From: CADEEN01 sp963816315
Lineage (GTDB): Bacteria; Pseudomonadota; Gammaproteobacteria; Burkholderiales; Burkholderiaceae_C
DNA length: 64,000 nucleotides
Direction: 5' to 3'
Assembly: GCA_963816315.1 (NCBI GenBank)
Contig: CAWFJZ010000032.1
Span: 248,001 to 312,000 of the forward strand
Both the position numbers and the translations under genes were made by a program. This document shows positions 46,260-55,814 of this stretch, in pieces (positions within the stretch are counted from its first letter, which is position 1; every line of letters begins with the position of its first letter). Below the pieces are notes generated by a model. The model was not told where the DNA came from, did no database searches, and saw nothing but the letters and a program-made list of their open reading frames with translations.

Positions 46260-47654
46260 TCATTGCAGCGGCTTCAACCCTTCGAGCAGCGTCGGCACCA
46301 GCTCCGACACGGTGGGGTGGATGTGCACCGTGCGCCGGATCGTCGTGTACGGCAGGCCGGCGGCCATCACGTCGAGGAGACCGTGGATGACCTCGTCGGC
46401 GTTCAGGCCGAGCATCGTCGCGCCGAGGATGCGCTGCGTCTGTCCATCGACCAGCACCTTCATGAAGCCCTGCGTCTCGCCCGCTTCGCGCGCGCGGCCG
46501 ACGCGGCTCATCGGCATGCGCGCCACCAGCGCCGGCTTGCCGCTGGCGCGGACCTCGCTCTCGCTCAGACCGATGCGCGCCAGCGGCGGGTCGGTGAATA
46601 GCGCATAGACGGGAATGCGCTGGCTGACGCGCCGCGGGTCGTCGTCGAACAGGTTCGCGGCAACGATCTCGAAGTCGTTGTACGACGTGTGCGTGAAGGC
46701 GCCGCGGCCGTTGCAATCGCCCAATGCCCAGACGCCGGCGGCGCTGGTGCTGCGCAACTGGTCATCGACGGTGATGAAGCCGCGGGCGTCGGTGTCGATG
46801 CCGGCCACCTCGAGGCCGAGGTCGGCCGTGTTCGGCTTGCGGCCGACGGCCAGCAGCAGGTGCGAGCCGGTGACGTCGGGCTCGCCGCTTTCGCACGAGG
46901 TGTGCACGCGCACGCCGTTCGTGCCCTCGCGTGCCACCGACAGGCACTTCGCGTTGGGGCGGATGACGATGCCCTCGCGTTCGAGCACCTGCGCGACGGC
47001 CGTGGACACCTCTTCGTCTTCGCGCGCTATGACGCGCGGCCCCATTTCGCACACCGTGACCTGCGAGCCGAAGCGGCGAAAGATTTGTGCGAACTCCAAA
47101 CCGATGTAGCTGCCGCCGATGACAACCAGGTGCTCGGGCAGGTGATCGAGCTCGAGGATGCCGCGGTTGTCGAGCGCATGCACGTCAGCCAGCCCCGGCA
47201 TCGCTGGGCGCAGCGGCGCGCCGCCGACGTTGATGAAGATGCGCGGCGCCGTGTATTCGATGTCGCCGACCTGCAGCGTGCGCGGGCCGGTGAAGCGCGC
47301 CTCGCCCTGCACCACGCTGAGATTCGGCGTGCTGCCGAGCCAACCGGCCAGCGACTGGTGCGAGGCTGCGATGATCTTGTCCTTGCGCGCGCGCACGGCG
47401 GCCATGTCCACGCGCACCGGCGTGTCGATCACGACACCCCACTCCGCCGCGCGCCGCGCCACCTGCGCCGCGCGCGCGCTCGCCACCCATGTTTTTGTCG
47501 GCACGCAGCCGTTGTTGACGCAGGTGCCGCCGAGCGGCCCACGCTCGATCAGCACCGTCTTCAAGCCTTCACGGGCGCAACGCGCCGCCATCGACGGGCC
47601 GGCCTGGCCGGCGCCGATGACGATCGCATCGAGCTCTGGATGTCGTTCGGGCAT
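46260..47654 (-). CDS. FAD-dependent pyridine nucleotide-disulfide oxidoreductase (MerA/Lpd-like)
   Basis: 464 aa from ATG 47654 with CAGGAGA upstream. AIVIGAGQAGPSMAARCARE binds FAD, GGTCVNNGCVPTK is the redox-active disulfide, VVIGGSYIGLEFAQIFRRFG binds NAD(P)H and VWALGDCNGRGAFTHTSYND the second FAD motif. The C-terminal RTVHIHPTVSELVP carries the catalytic His-Glu pair. There is no N-terminal metal-binding domain or C-terminal cysteine pair, so mercuric reductase function is unlikely. Confidence 0.85.
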   Translation of the reverse strand: MPERHPELDAIVIGAGQAGPSMAARCAREGLKTVLIERGPLGGTCVNNGCVPTKTWVASARAAQVARRAAEWGVVIDTPVRVDMAAVRARKDKIIAASHQSLAGWLGSTPNLSVVQGEARFTGPRTLQVGDIEYTAPRIFINVGGAPLRPAMPGLADVHALDNRGILELDHLPEHLVVIGGSYIGLEFAQIFRRFGSQVTVCEMGPRVIAREDEEVSTAVAQVLEREGIVIRPNAKCLSVAREGTNGVRVHTSCESGEPDVTGSHLLLAVGRKPNTADLGLEVAGIDTDARGFITVDDQLRSTSAAGVWALGDCNGRGAFTHTSYNDFEIVAANLFDDDPRRVSQRIPVYALFTDPPLARIGLSESEVRASGKPALVARMPMSRVGRAREAGETQGFMKVLVDGQTQRILGATMLGLNADEVIHGLLDVMAAGLPYTTIRRTVHIHPTVSELVPTLLEGLKPLQ

Positions 47655-47784
47655 GACGTTCTCCTGCGTGACGGCTGCGGCCGACATCGATGTGTCGGGC
47701 TCACGAGGCCGAACTTACGCCAAGCCGGCGGGTCGCACACCGAGTGCGAGAATTGCGGCATTGCATATTGAGGGCGGTACGGCC

Positions 47785-48132
47785 ATGGAGCTGAAAGTAC
47801 CCATCGCGGTCACGGTCGAGCAAAGCGACGAGATCATTCACGGCAGCGGCCTGCTCGACCTGGCCAGCGGCGACATCCTGAAGGTCGAATACAAGGACTG
47901 GGACGTCGCCAAGCGCGGCCTGCCCTGGGACAGCGCCGACTACGAGTTCACCAGCGGCACGCTGACGCACAGCGGCAAGGACGTCGAATTCAGCGTCGAG
48001 GTCAACAAGACGACGGGGCAGTTCTCGGTCAATGCGAACGAGCTGCTGGAGATCAAGTTGAAGGCGGCGCAGTTGTTTGCGGGGATGACGGGGGCGGATG
48101 TGCTGGCCAACGCTACCGGCCGGAAACACTGA
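47785..48132 (+). CDS. Conserved-looking hypothetical protein
   Basis: 115 aa, no signal peptide. MELKVPIAVTVEQSDEIIHG and YKDWDVAKRGLPWDSADYEF with KDVEFSVEVNKTTGQFSVNA suggest an all-beta cytosolic protein with a helical end (ELLEIKLKAAQLFAGMTG). I do not recognise the family. It diverges from the flavoprotein gene and overlaps the convergent oxidoreductase gene by 20 bases. Confidence 0.65.
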   Translation: MELKVPIAVTVEQSDEIIHGSGLLDLASGDILKVEYKDWDVAKRGLPWDSADYEFTSGTLTHSGKDVEFSVEVNKTTGQFSVNANELLEIKLKAAQLFAGMTGADVLANATGRKH

Positions 48133-49225
48133 GCACCCGCGCGGCCAAGCCGAGTGACGCTGTGAGCCCCGGCGACTCGATGCCGAACAGATTCACCAGA
48201 CCCGGCACGCCATGCGATTCGTGTCCGTCGATCCGAAAGTCCGCCGCCGGCTCACCCGGGCCGACGATTTTCGGGCGCAGGCCGCTGTAGGCTGGCGCGA
48301 GGGCGCCGTCCGGCAGCGCCGGCCAGTAACGGCGGATGTCGCGCGCGAAGCCTGCGGCGCGTGAGGCATCGACGACGTAGTCCTCGGTCGCGCCCTCCGG
48401 CAGCCACTCCACGTCCGGCCCGAACTTGCCCTGGCCGCCGAGGTCGAGCGTGAAGTGCACGCCGAGGCCGGCGCGGTTGTGCATCGGATAGACGAGGCGC
48501 GAAAACGGCGCGCGGCCCGCCAGCGCGAAGTAGTGGCCTTTGCACAAACGCGCTTTCGGGATGTGGCGCGCGTCGAGGCCGTCGATGCGCGACGCGACCG
48601 CACTCGCCTGCAGGCCGGCGGCGTTGATCAGCAGCCGCGCCGACAAGCGCATCGGCTCGGCACCGCCGATGCGCACGTCGAAACCGTCGTTCGTCACCGC
48701 CGCGCCCTCGAACGGGCTGTGAAACGCGAACATCGCGCCGTGGTCTTCGGCGTCGCCTTCCAGCGCGAGCATGAAGGCGTGGCTGTCGATGATGCCGGTG
48801 CACGGCGAGTGCAGCGCGGCGATGGCATGGAGTGCCGGCTCCATCGCGCGCGCGGCGCCGCCGTCGATGAGCTGCGTGTCGGCGACGCCGTTCACCCTGG
48901 CTTGCGCGTGCAGCGCTTCGAGCGCCGGCAGTTCGCCGTCATCGACGGCGACGACGAGCTTGCCGCAGCGCCGGTGCGCGATGCCGCGCTCGGCGCAGTA
49001 CGCAACCAGCGCGTGGCGGCCTTCGACGCAAAGTTGGGCCTTCAGCGACCCCGGCGCGTAGTACAGCCCGGCGTGGATGACCTCGCTGTTGCGCGAGCTG
49101 GTGCCGGTGCCGATGCCTTCGGCCTGGTCGATGACGATGACTTCATGCCCGGCCCGCGCGAGTTCGCGCGCGATCGCCAAGCCGATGACGCCGGCGCCGA
49201 TGACCAGCGCGTCAACGCGATCCAA
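48113..49225 (-). CDS. FAD-dependent oxidoreductase, L-2-hydroxyglutarate oxidase-like
   Basis: 370 aa from TTG 49225, just after the argC stop. ALVIGAGVIGLAIARELARA binds FAD, GTGTSSRNSEVIHAGLYYAP and LCKGHYFALAGRAPFSRLVY and GLGVHFTLDLGG are characteristic of the L2HGDH/LhgO group within the DAO superfamily. These oxidise L-2-hydroxyglutarate to 2-oxoglutarate. The length is slightly short of LhgO, so a related 2-hydroxyacid is possible. Confidence 0.8.
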   Translation of the reverse strand: MDRVDALVIGAGVIGLAIARELARAGHEVIVIDQAEGIGTGTSSRNSEVIHAGLYYAPGSLKAQLCVEGRHALVAYCAERGIAHRRCGKLVVAVDDGELPALEALHAQARVNGVADTQLIDGGAARAMEPALHAIAALHSPCTGIIDSHAFMLALEGDAEDHGAMFAFHSPFEGAAVTNDGFDVRIGGAEPMRLSARLLINAAGLQASAVASRIDGLDARHIPKARLCKGHYFALAGRAPFSRLVYPMHNRAGLGVHFTLDLGGQGKFGPDVEWLPEGATEDYVVDASRAAGFARDIRRYWPALPDGALAPAYSGLRPKIVGPGEPAADFRIDGHESHGVPGLVNLFGIESPGLTASLGLAARVLSVSGR

Positions 49226-49226
49226 G

Positions 49227-50174
49227 CTACAGCCCGAGGCCCTCGTCGCAGCCCAGATGCAAATTCATGCATTGCACCGCCGCCCCGCTCGCGCCCTTGC
49301 CGAGGTTGTCCTCGCGCGCGATCAGGATCGCCTGCTGGTCGTCGGCGAAGACGAAGATATCGATGCGGTTCGTGTCGTTGCTGCCCTGCACGTCGAAGAA
49401 GTTCGGTTCGGTGACCGACGGATCGGACAGCGGCATGACGCGGATGAAGCGCTCGCCTTCGTAGTGTTTCTCGAACGCGCGCACCAGCGCCGCGCCGTCT
49501 GCGCCAGCCTTCAAGTGCGCGAGCTGCAGCGGCACGCTCACCGCCAGGCCCTTGTAGAACGGGCCGACGATCGGCATGAACACAGGCTTCGTCGTCAGGC
49601 CCGTGTAGGCCATCATCTCCGGCACATGTTTGTGGCTGAGCTTCAACCCGTACGGCCGTGGCGCGTCGAGTTGCGGCGCACGACCTGCCGCCTGGTACTC
49701 CTCGATCATCTTCTTGCCGCCGCCCGAGTAGCCGGTGATCGACGTGGCGGTCACCGGCAGCGCACGATCGACGATGCCCGCATCGACCAGCGGCCGCAGC
49801 AGCGCGATGAACGCCGTCGAGTGGCAGCCCGGGTTCGCAATCCGTTTGGCCTTCTTCAACGACTCGCGCTGCCCCGGCGCCAGTTCCGGAATGCCGAACA
49901 CCCAGCCCGGCGCCACGCGGTGCGCGGTGCTGGCATCGATGACACAAGTGTTGGGGTTCGTCACCAGCGCCACCGCCTCCTTCGCCGCCGCGTCGGGCAG
50001 GCACAAGAAGGCCACGTCGGCGGCGTTGAGCAGCCGCGCGCGCTCGGCGGCGTCCTTGCGTTTGTCGGCGTCGATCTTCAGCAGCTCGATGTCGCCGCGC
50101 TTGGCCAGGTACTCGTGGATGCGCAGGCCGGTGGTGCCTTCCTGGCCATCGACAAAAACGGTGTGCTTCTTCAT
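49227..50174 (-). CDS. argC: N-acetyl-gamma-glutamyl-phosphate reductase (type 2)
   Basis: 315 aa. FVDGQEGTTGLRIHEYLAKR is the NADP-binding start of the short ArgC class, IANPGCHSTAF holds the catalytic cysteine, and SGGGKKMIEEYQ and SHKHVPEM complete the site. It converts N-acetylglutamyl phosphate to the semialdehyde in arginine synthesis. The gene diverges from the hydrolase gene with only 18 bases between starts. Confidence 0.9.
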   Translation of the reverse strand: MKKHTVFVDGQEGTTGLRIHEYLAKRGDIELLKIDADKRKDAAERARLLNAADVAFLCLPDAAAKEAVALVTNPNTCVIDASTAHRVAPGWVFGIPELAPGQRESLKKAKRIANPGCHSTAFIALLRPLVDAGIVDRALPVTATSITGYSGGGKKMIEEYQAAGRAPQLDAPRPYGLKLSHKHVPEMMAYTGLTTKPVFMPIVGPFYKGLAVSVPLQLAHLKAGADGAALVRAFEKHYEGERFIRVMPLSDPSVTEPNFFDVQGSNDTNRIDIFVFADDQQAILIAREDNLGKGASGAAVQCMNLHLGCDEGLGL

Positions 50175-50192
50175 GGCGGCTAGGATAAATCA

Positions 50193-50735
50193 ATGAAGCC
50201 TGCTCTGCCGCGCGTCCTGTTGTTGCCGGGTTGGCTCGACTCGGGGCCTGCGCATTGGCAAAGCCGTTGGGAGGCCCAGCATGGCGACACACGCGTCGTG
50301 CAGAGCGATTGGCTCTGGCCCAAGCGCGGCGACTGGATGGCGCGGCTCGAAGAGGTGCTGCTCGAAGACGAGCGGCCGGCGCTGCTGGCCGCGCACAGCC
50401 TGGGCTGCCAGCTCGTCGCCGCGTGGGCGGCGCATTCGCGGCACACGGCGCGCGTGCGAGGTGTGCTGCTCGTCGCGCCGCCGGACATCGAGCGCGACGA
50501 CATGCCGCCGAACCTGTTGCCGTGGCGGCCGATCGTGCGCGCGCGGCTGCCGTTCGCGGCCACCGTGGTGACGAGCAGTGACGATCCCTACTGCGCGAGT
50601 GAATGCTCGGCGCAGATGGCGCGCGACTGGGGCGCCGAGCGCATCGAGATCGGCGCGCGCGGGCACATCAACGGCGAGTCGGGGCTGGGCGATTGGCCCG
50701 AGGGGCGCGCGCTGCTGGAGCGGCTGCGCGGCTGA
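50193..50735 (+). CDS. RBBP9/YdeN-like serine hydrolase
   Basis: 180 aa. LLLPGWLDSGPAHWQSRWEA opens the fold, LAAHSLGCQL is the nucleophile elbow (GxSxG variant HSLG), SSDDPYC gives the aspartate and RGHINGESGLGDWPEG the histidine of the triad. Substrate unknown. Compact cytosolic hydrolase of the DUF452/RBBP9 group. Confidence 0.85.
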   Translation: MKPALPRVLLLPGWLDSGPAHWQSRWEAQHGDTRVVQSDWLWPKRGDWMARLEEVLLEDERPALLAAHSLGCQLVAAWAAHSRHTARVRGVLLVAPPDIERDDMPPNLLPWRPIVRARLPFAATVVTSSDDPYCASECSAQMARDWGAERIEIGARGHINGESGLGDWPEGRALLERLRG

Positions 50736-50739
50736 ACCT

Positions 50740-52780
50740 TCAGCGCCCGGCCGCCGGCTCGGTGCGCCAGGCATCGGCCGCAGCCAGCGCGCCGAGCAGC
50801 AGATGCCACACCGCCAGCGCCGCGGCGTGCCACGGGCTGACCCCGGTGAACGGCTCGACCAGTGTCCACAGCATCGGCACGGTGAAGAAGATCAGCGTGG
50901 CCGCGAAGATAACGATGAAGACGATCGCCTGCGAGCCGAGGCCGAGCTGCCAGTGGCCCAAGTCCTGGCAGCAGCAGTGATGCCAATGCGGCGCGGCGCC
51001 GGCGCGCGGCGGTGTCGGTCTTCACCGGCGCGCCCCGCATCGGGCACATCGCTCGCAGCGCTGCGGCGCGCTCGTTGATGCGCTCGATGACGCGCGCCGC
51101 GAGCACGGGCGAAGCGACGCTGCCGGCGAGCGGCGGCGCGTGTTCGATCTCGATGCGCAGCCAGGCAGCACCGTCGCTGCCGGCGTGCAGCAGACGCTGC
51201 TTCCAGCCGTCGGCGCGCGGCGCGTTGGCAGCGACGTTCACGTCGGTCAGCTCGTGCGCCGACTTGAGCGCCGACGCACCGAGCGCGGCGTTGAAGCCCA
51301 GCAGGCGCTCGCTGGTCAGGGCCCACCAGACGAGGCCGGGCCGCAGGTGAAAGACTTCGAGCACGTGCTCGCCCGGCCGCAGCAGGTGCGCCATGGTCGC
51401 TGCGCTGCGCTTGAGTTGCGCCATCGCCAACTGGTTGAGCAGCGGTTCGTATTCGGGCAGCGGTGAGAGTTGCTTGATCCGTCGCATGCCGAGCCAGATC
51501 GGGATCGCGCACATCAAAAGCAGTCCGGATGCGACGAGCAGATGATGGATCGCCGAGGAGTTGGCAAGGAGGCCCTTCAATGCTTCGCGTGGGAGGAGCA
51601 GACCAGCGAGCTGCAAGGCCAGCAGCGGCGCGAAGGCAAGCAGCACCCAGCCGTTCATGCGCCAGTTCAACCGCATCACCTCGCGCCGGCTCAGTTGCGC
51701 CGTGCCCAGCCGCGACAGATCGATCACCGCCGCGGGGCGCTCGCGCCGCGCCAACCAGGCGGCCGCGCCTGCACACATCAAGCCGAGCACGAAGGCCGCG
51801 CCGGCCGCGCCCAGCCACAACGCGTGACGCCGCTTCAGCGCGTCGCGCTCCTGGCGCTGCGCCTGCAGTGCGGCCTGCAAGTCGGCATCGCCGAACGGCG
51901 CCAGCGCGGCGCCTTGCGCCGACCAGCGCAGGATCGAGAACGACACGCCGTCGCTGACCAGCAATTCGTCGCCGCGCCAATCGAGACCGCGCGGCTGCAT
52001 CGGCGCGCCGTGCGGCAGCGCCTTGACGCTGCCGTCCGCGCCGACGAGCGAAACGCCGCCGTCGATCATGTTGCCGTGAAAGCGGATCAGCGCCGCTCCG
52101 CCGCCGCGAGGCAATGCGCGCGCCGGCCCGAGGTAGCTGCCGCCGTCGGCGCGGTCGAGCTCAACGGCGCGCAGCGGCTGCATCGACTCGACGTCGAGCA
52201 GTCGCAGCGCGAAGCGGTTGGTGTCGGTCGTCCACCAGCCGGCCTCGCTCCACCACAGGCCGTTGGTGAAGACGTAGGTGCTCGGCGGCGTCTGCGCGAT
52301 GAAGCGCCCCACGTCGTCGAACAGCGCCACCGCATCGCCGCCGCCGGTGGCCACGGCCACGCGAGCCTGCGCATCGAAGGCGAAATTGATGGCGCGTCCG
52401 CCGTGCTTGGCCAGCGCGTCGGGCCACTGCGGCAACACGTGGCGGACGACGCGCGCGCTGGCCGCGTCCATCCAGTACAGCGTCGGGTCACGACGCACGT
52501 TCGCCACCACGCTGCCGTCGGGTGCGTGCACCAGATGGGCCGGCGCGCCGGGCAGGCCGGTGGTGGCGATCGGCTGGCGCTCGATCAGGCGGCCCTCGGC
52601 CGAGACACGCCACAGCTCCTGGTTGACCCCCAGCCAGACCTCGCCGCTGCGCGCAACCAGCAGCGCGCTCGGCCCTTCGATCGCGCCGGCCGACAGCGTG
52701 GCCCTGACGCTGCCGATCACGGCGCCGATGGCCAGCGCCATGCACAGCAGGGCCAGCGCATTGGCGATGCGTTGCTTCAC
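50740..52780 (-). CDS. Membrane protein with beta-propeller-like periplasmic part
   Basis: About 680 aa from GTG 52780 (GGAGGGG upstream). The first helix (ANALALLCMALAIGAVIGSV) is followed by ~300 residues of short beta repeats (ARSGEVWLGVNQELWRVSAE, VHAPDGSVVANVRRDPTLYW) resembling an NHL/SMP-30 propeller, then membrane helices near 340-470 and a cytosolic PH-like segment. The frame changes near 50955, after which two more helices follow (IVFIVIFAATLIFFTVPMLW). The architecture is uncommon, and I do not recognise the family. Confidence 0.65.
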
Positions 52781-52884
52781 GTTCCCCTCCTTCGTCGTTG
52801 CGACGAGGATAGCGGCGCGGCGCCGTTGTTCGCCCCCCGCAATAGCGCGGGTCGAGGCCTGGACTTGCCCGACAATCGCCGCCC

Positions 52885-53797
52885 ATGACAATGAAGAACC
52901 GACCCAAGGGCCTGGGCATGGGCCTCGAAGCGCTGCTCGGCCCCAAGGTCAGCGACGCGCCGCCTTCGGCTTCACGCGAAGACGGCGAGCCGAGCGTGTT
53001 GAAGCTCTCCGCTCTGCAGCCCGGCCGCTACCAGCCGCGCACGCGCATGGACGAGGGCTCGCTCTACGAGCTGGCCGAGAGCATCAAGTCGCAAGGCGTG
53101 ATGCAGCCGGTGCTCGTGCGGCCCCTCGGCGCGGGCCGCTACGAAATCATCGCCGGCGAGCGGCGCTTTCGCGCCGCGCGGCTGGCCGGCCTCGACGAGG
53201 TGCCGGTGCTCGTCAAGGCCGTGGCCGACGAGGCGGCGTTGGTGATGGCGCTGATCGAGAACATCCAGCGCGAAGACCTGAATCCGCTCGAAGAAGCGCA
53301 GGGCCTGAAGCGCCTGGTCGATGAGTTCCAACTCACGCACGAGCAGGCGGCGCAGGCCGTGGGCCGCTCGCGCAGCGCGGCGAGCAACCTGCTGCGCCTG
53401 CTCAACCTGACGCAGCCGGTGCAGCAGATGCTGATGGCCGGCGACATCGAGATGGGCCACGCGCGCGCGCTGCTGGCGCTCGACGCGGCGCAGCAGATCC
53501 TCACCGCCGGCGAGGTCAACGCGAAAAAACTCTCGGTGCGCGACACCGAAAAACTCGTCGCGCAAACGCTCGGCGGCAACGAGCAGCAGCCGCTCACCGG
53601 CAGCGCGCGCCAAGCCCGAGAAGTCGCGCGACATCACGCGCCTCGAAGAAGCGCTGGCCGACAAGCTGACCGCGCAGGTCGATATCCGCGTGCAGCGCAA
53701 GACCAAATGGGGCGAACAGGGCGAGATCGCGATTGCCTTCGGCTCGCTCGATGAATTGAACGGCTTGCTCGACAAGCTCGGCATCACGGACCGATAG
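52885..53797 (+). CDS. parB: Chromosome partitioning protein ParB
   Basis: About 303 aa. RPKGLGMGLEALLGP is the ParA-stimulating N-terminus, YEIIAGERRFRAARLAGL the CTP-binding GERRxRA box, IENIQREDLNPLEEAQGLKR and the helix-turn-helix AVGRSRSAASNLLRLLNL follow. The frame changes at about 53611 (SAR to KPEKSRDITRLEEAL), then the dimerisation domain ends at TAG 53795. A true break in parB is improbable, so this supports an assembly indel. It lies 9.2 kb from parA. Confidence 0.9.
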
Positions 53798-53927
53798 TGA
53801 CCGCAGTGGACCGCTGCCTCCGCACTGCCACTATCATTTGTGCAGCCGCCGCACGACCTTCGCCGGTGTGGCGGCTTCATATCACGGCGTTGACGCTCTC
53901 ACCTTTTTGTCCTGGAGAATCTGCTCG

Positions 53928-54470
53928 ATGAATTTGCGACTCACCCTGCTGGCGGCCTGTGCCGCGCTCGCCACCTTCAGCGCGGCGCACGCCCAGCTGG
54001 CGGCGTCGGCGCCGGCGGCGATGCCGGCCACGCCCGCACCGGCGCCGATGCCTGCACCTGCACCCGCGGCCACGCCCGCCCCCGCGCCCGTGGTCACTCC
54101 GGCCCCCGGTGCCGCACGCAAGGTGATGATCACCGCCGCGCCGGCCGCCAGCGGTGACGCCAACGAAGGCAAGGTCGCCCATTACGGCGCCAAGTTCAAC
54201 GGCCGCAAGACGGCCAGCGGCGAGCGCTTCAACATGAATGCGATGACGATGGCGCACAAGACGCTGCCCTTCGGCACGCGCGTCAAGGTCACCAACCTGG
54301 CCAACAAGAAGAGCGTCGTCGTGCGTGTCAACGACCGCGGCCCGACCGACCCGGGCCGCATCGGCGACCTGACCACCGGCGCGGCACGCAAGATCGGCAT
54401 GACCAAGGCCGGCGTCGTCGATGCGCGGCTCGAAGTGGTGGGCCAGGCCAAGCCGGCGAAGAAGAAGTAA
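53928..54470 (+). CDS. RlpA-like septal ring/cell-wall protein
   Basis: 180 aa. Signal peptide (LTLLAACAALATFSAAHAQ), a Pro-Ala repeat linker (~25-65), and a double-psi beta-barrel: AHYGAKFNGRKTASGERFNM, HKTLPFGTRVKVTNLANKKS and VRVNDRGPTDPGRIGDLT with the catalytic Asp. It lacks a SPOR domain. The family cleaves denuded peptidoglycan glycan strands. GGAGA precedes the start by 9 bases. Confidence 0.82.
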   Translation: MNLRLTLLAACAALATFSAAHAQLAASAPAAMPATPAPAPMPAPAPAATPAPAPVVTPAPGAARKVMITAAPAASGDANEGKVAHYGAKFNGRKTASGERFNMNAMTMAHKTLPFGTRVKVTNLANKKSVVVRVNDRGPTDPGRIGDLTTGAARKIGMTKAGVVDARLEVVGQAKPAKKK

Positions 54471-54556
54471 GCCGGCAAGGCGACCGCGCGCGTGCCGCGC
54501 GCACGCCCCCAGCTTGAGGCGTGGCGCGCGGCCCGCTGCACTGCCTAGACTGGGCC

Positions 54557-54980
54557 ATGGCTCTGAACCTTCGCCCGCACTGCTCATCATCTGGCCCGTG
54601 CCGGCGTCATCGCACTGGCTTGCGCGGCCGGCGTGGCCGCAACGGCCAAGTCATCGTTCACACCCACGGCGCAGCCCGGCGACGATCCAACGGGCGCGCT
54701 GATCGGCGAGCTCGTATTCCAGGCTGACTTGATGAGCGCGCTCGACCGCCTGTGCCCGCGCAGCGCGGCCACCGACTGGCAAGGCGCGTTGTCGAAGAAA
54801 GTGCAGCAGGCCTACACGCCGGAGTTGCGCCAACTCTCGCGCAAGCTCGGCGCGGTGGCCGGCGCGCAGCTCGTGCGCGAGCGTGGCGGCTGCCAGACGC
54901 AAAGTTTTGCGGCGGCCTACGACGAGTCGCGGCGCGACTACAGCGAGCTGCTGCAGCGCTGGCGCGCGCTCGGCGAGTAA
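54557..54980 (+). CDS. Small secreted hypothetical protein
   Basis: About 140 aa. The C-terminal 115 residues (TGALIGELVFQADLMSALDR to YSELLQRWRALGE) read well in one frame and hold two cysteines (LCPRS, GGCQT) that could pair. The signal peptide (GVIALACAAGVAATA) is in frame but has no start codon; ATG 54557 connects only through frame changes near 54575-54605, so the start is uncertain. Function not recognised. Confidence 0.55.
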
Positions 54981-55066
54981 CTCTCAAGAAAACGCCGGGC
55001 CGTCCCAAGTTTTCTTGCGCCCCCTCGGGGGGGCGGGCCGGGCGAGCCCGGCCCTTGGGGGCTCAT
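54981..55066. terminator. Two-hairpin intergenic repeat, probable bidirectional terminator
   Basis: Arms CAAGAAAAC (54985-54993) and GTTTTCTTG (55009-55017) form the first stem; GGGCCGGGC-GA-GCCCGGCCC (55035-55054) is a perfect second stem. It lies exactly between two convergent genes. The layout matches the element at 34214-34297. Confidence 0.75.
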
Positions 55067-55067
55067 A

Positions 55068-55814
55068 TCAGTACGTCGCTCTGCCTCCCGACAGGTCGAG
55101 TACCGAGCCGGTGGTGAACGAGCAGTCCTCGCTGGCCAGCCAGGCAATCGCCGCGGCGATCTCGTGCGGCTCGACAAAGCGCCCCATCGGGATCTTCGCC
55201 AGCATGTAGTCGATGTGCTGTTGCGTCATCTGCTTGAAGATCGCCGTCTTCGCGGCGGCCGGCGACACGGCGTTGACGAGGATGCCTTTGGTCGCCAGCT
55301 CCTTGGCCAGCGATTTGGTGAGTGCGATCAACCCGGCCTTGCTGGCGCTGTAGTGGCTCGCGTTCGGGTTGCCTTCCTTGCCCGCCACCGAGGCCACATT
55401 GACGATGCGGCCGTAGCCCTGTTTCATCATCGCCGGCGCGATCGTGTGGCAGGTGAGGTAAGGCGCGACGAGATTGACGTCGATCGTGCGCCGCCACATC
55501 TCGGGCGTGAGTTCCCAGGTCGGCGCGTTGCCGCCGGTGATGCCGGCGTTGTTGATGAGGATGTCGATGCGGCCGTGCTGCGCCAGTGCGGCTTGCGTGG
55601 CTGCGGCCACCGCGCTCGCGTCGGTGAGCTCGACGCTGACAGCCGTTGCTGCCGCGCCGAGCGCGGTTTGCGCTTTCGCCAGCAGTGCTTCTTCGATGTC
55701 CCACAGCACCACCTTTGCGCCCGAGGCGATGAAGCGCTCGGCCACCGCGTAGCCGATGCCCTGCGCACCGCCGGTGATCACGGCGACGCGGCCTTTCAGG
55801 TCGATGCTGTTCAT
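55068..55814 (-). CDS. SDR-family dehydrogenase of the sugar-acid locus
   Basis: 248 aa. TGGAQGIGYAVAERFIASG binds NAD(P), NNAGITGGN follows, VNVASVAGKEGNPNASHYSA holds the catalytic Ser and the YxxxK starts at HYSASKAG. C-terminus CSFTTGSVLDLSGGRATY is typical of the classical SDR group. It is the last gene of a minus-strand set with the DenD-like and OtnI-like genes (ATGA overlap upstream), so it likely oxidises a tetronate or related sugar acid. Confidence 0.82.
   Translation of the reverse strand: MNSIDLKGRVAVITGGAQGIGYAVAERFIASGAKVVLWDIEEALLAKAQTALGAAATAVSVELTDASAVAAATQAALAQHGRIDILINNAGITGGNAPTWELTPEMWRRTIDVNLVAPYLTCHTIAPAMMKQGYGRIVNVASVAGKEGNPNASHYSASKAGLIALTKSLAKELATKGILVNAVSPAAAKTAIFKQMTQQHIDYMLAKIPMGRFVEPHEIAAAIAWLASEDCSFTTGSVLDLSGGRATY

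Noticed and set aside
46260..47654. Mercuric reductase (merA) and mercury resistance operon
   Set aside because: No N-terminal metal-binding domain, no C-terminal vicinal cysteines and no mer genes around it. It is a generic disulfide oxidoreductase.
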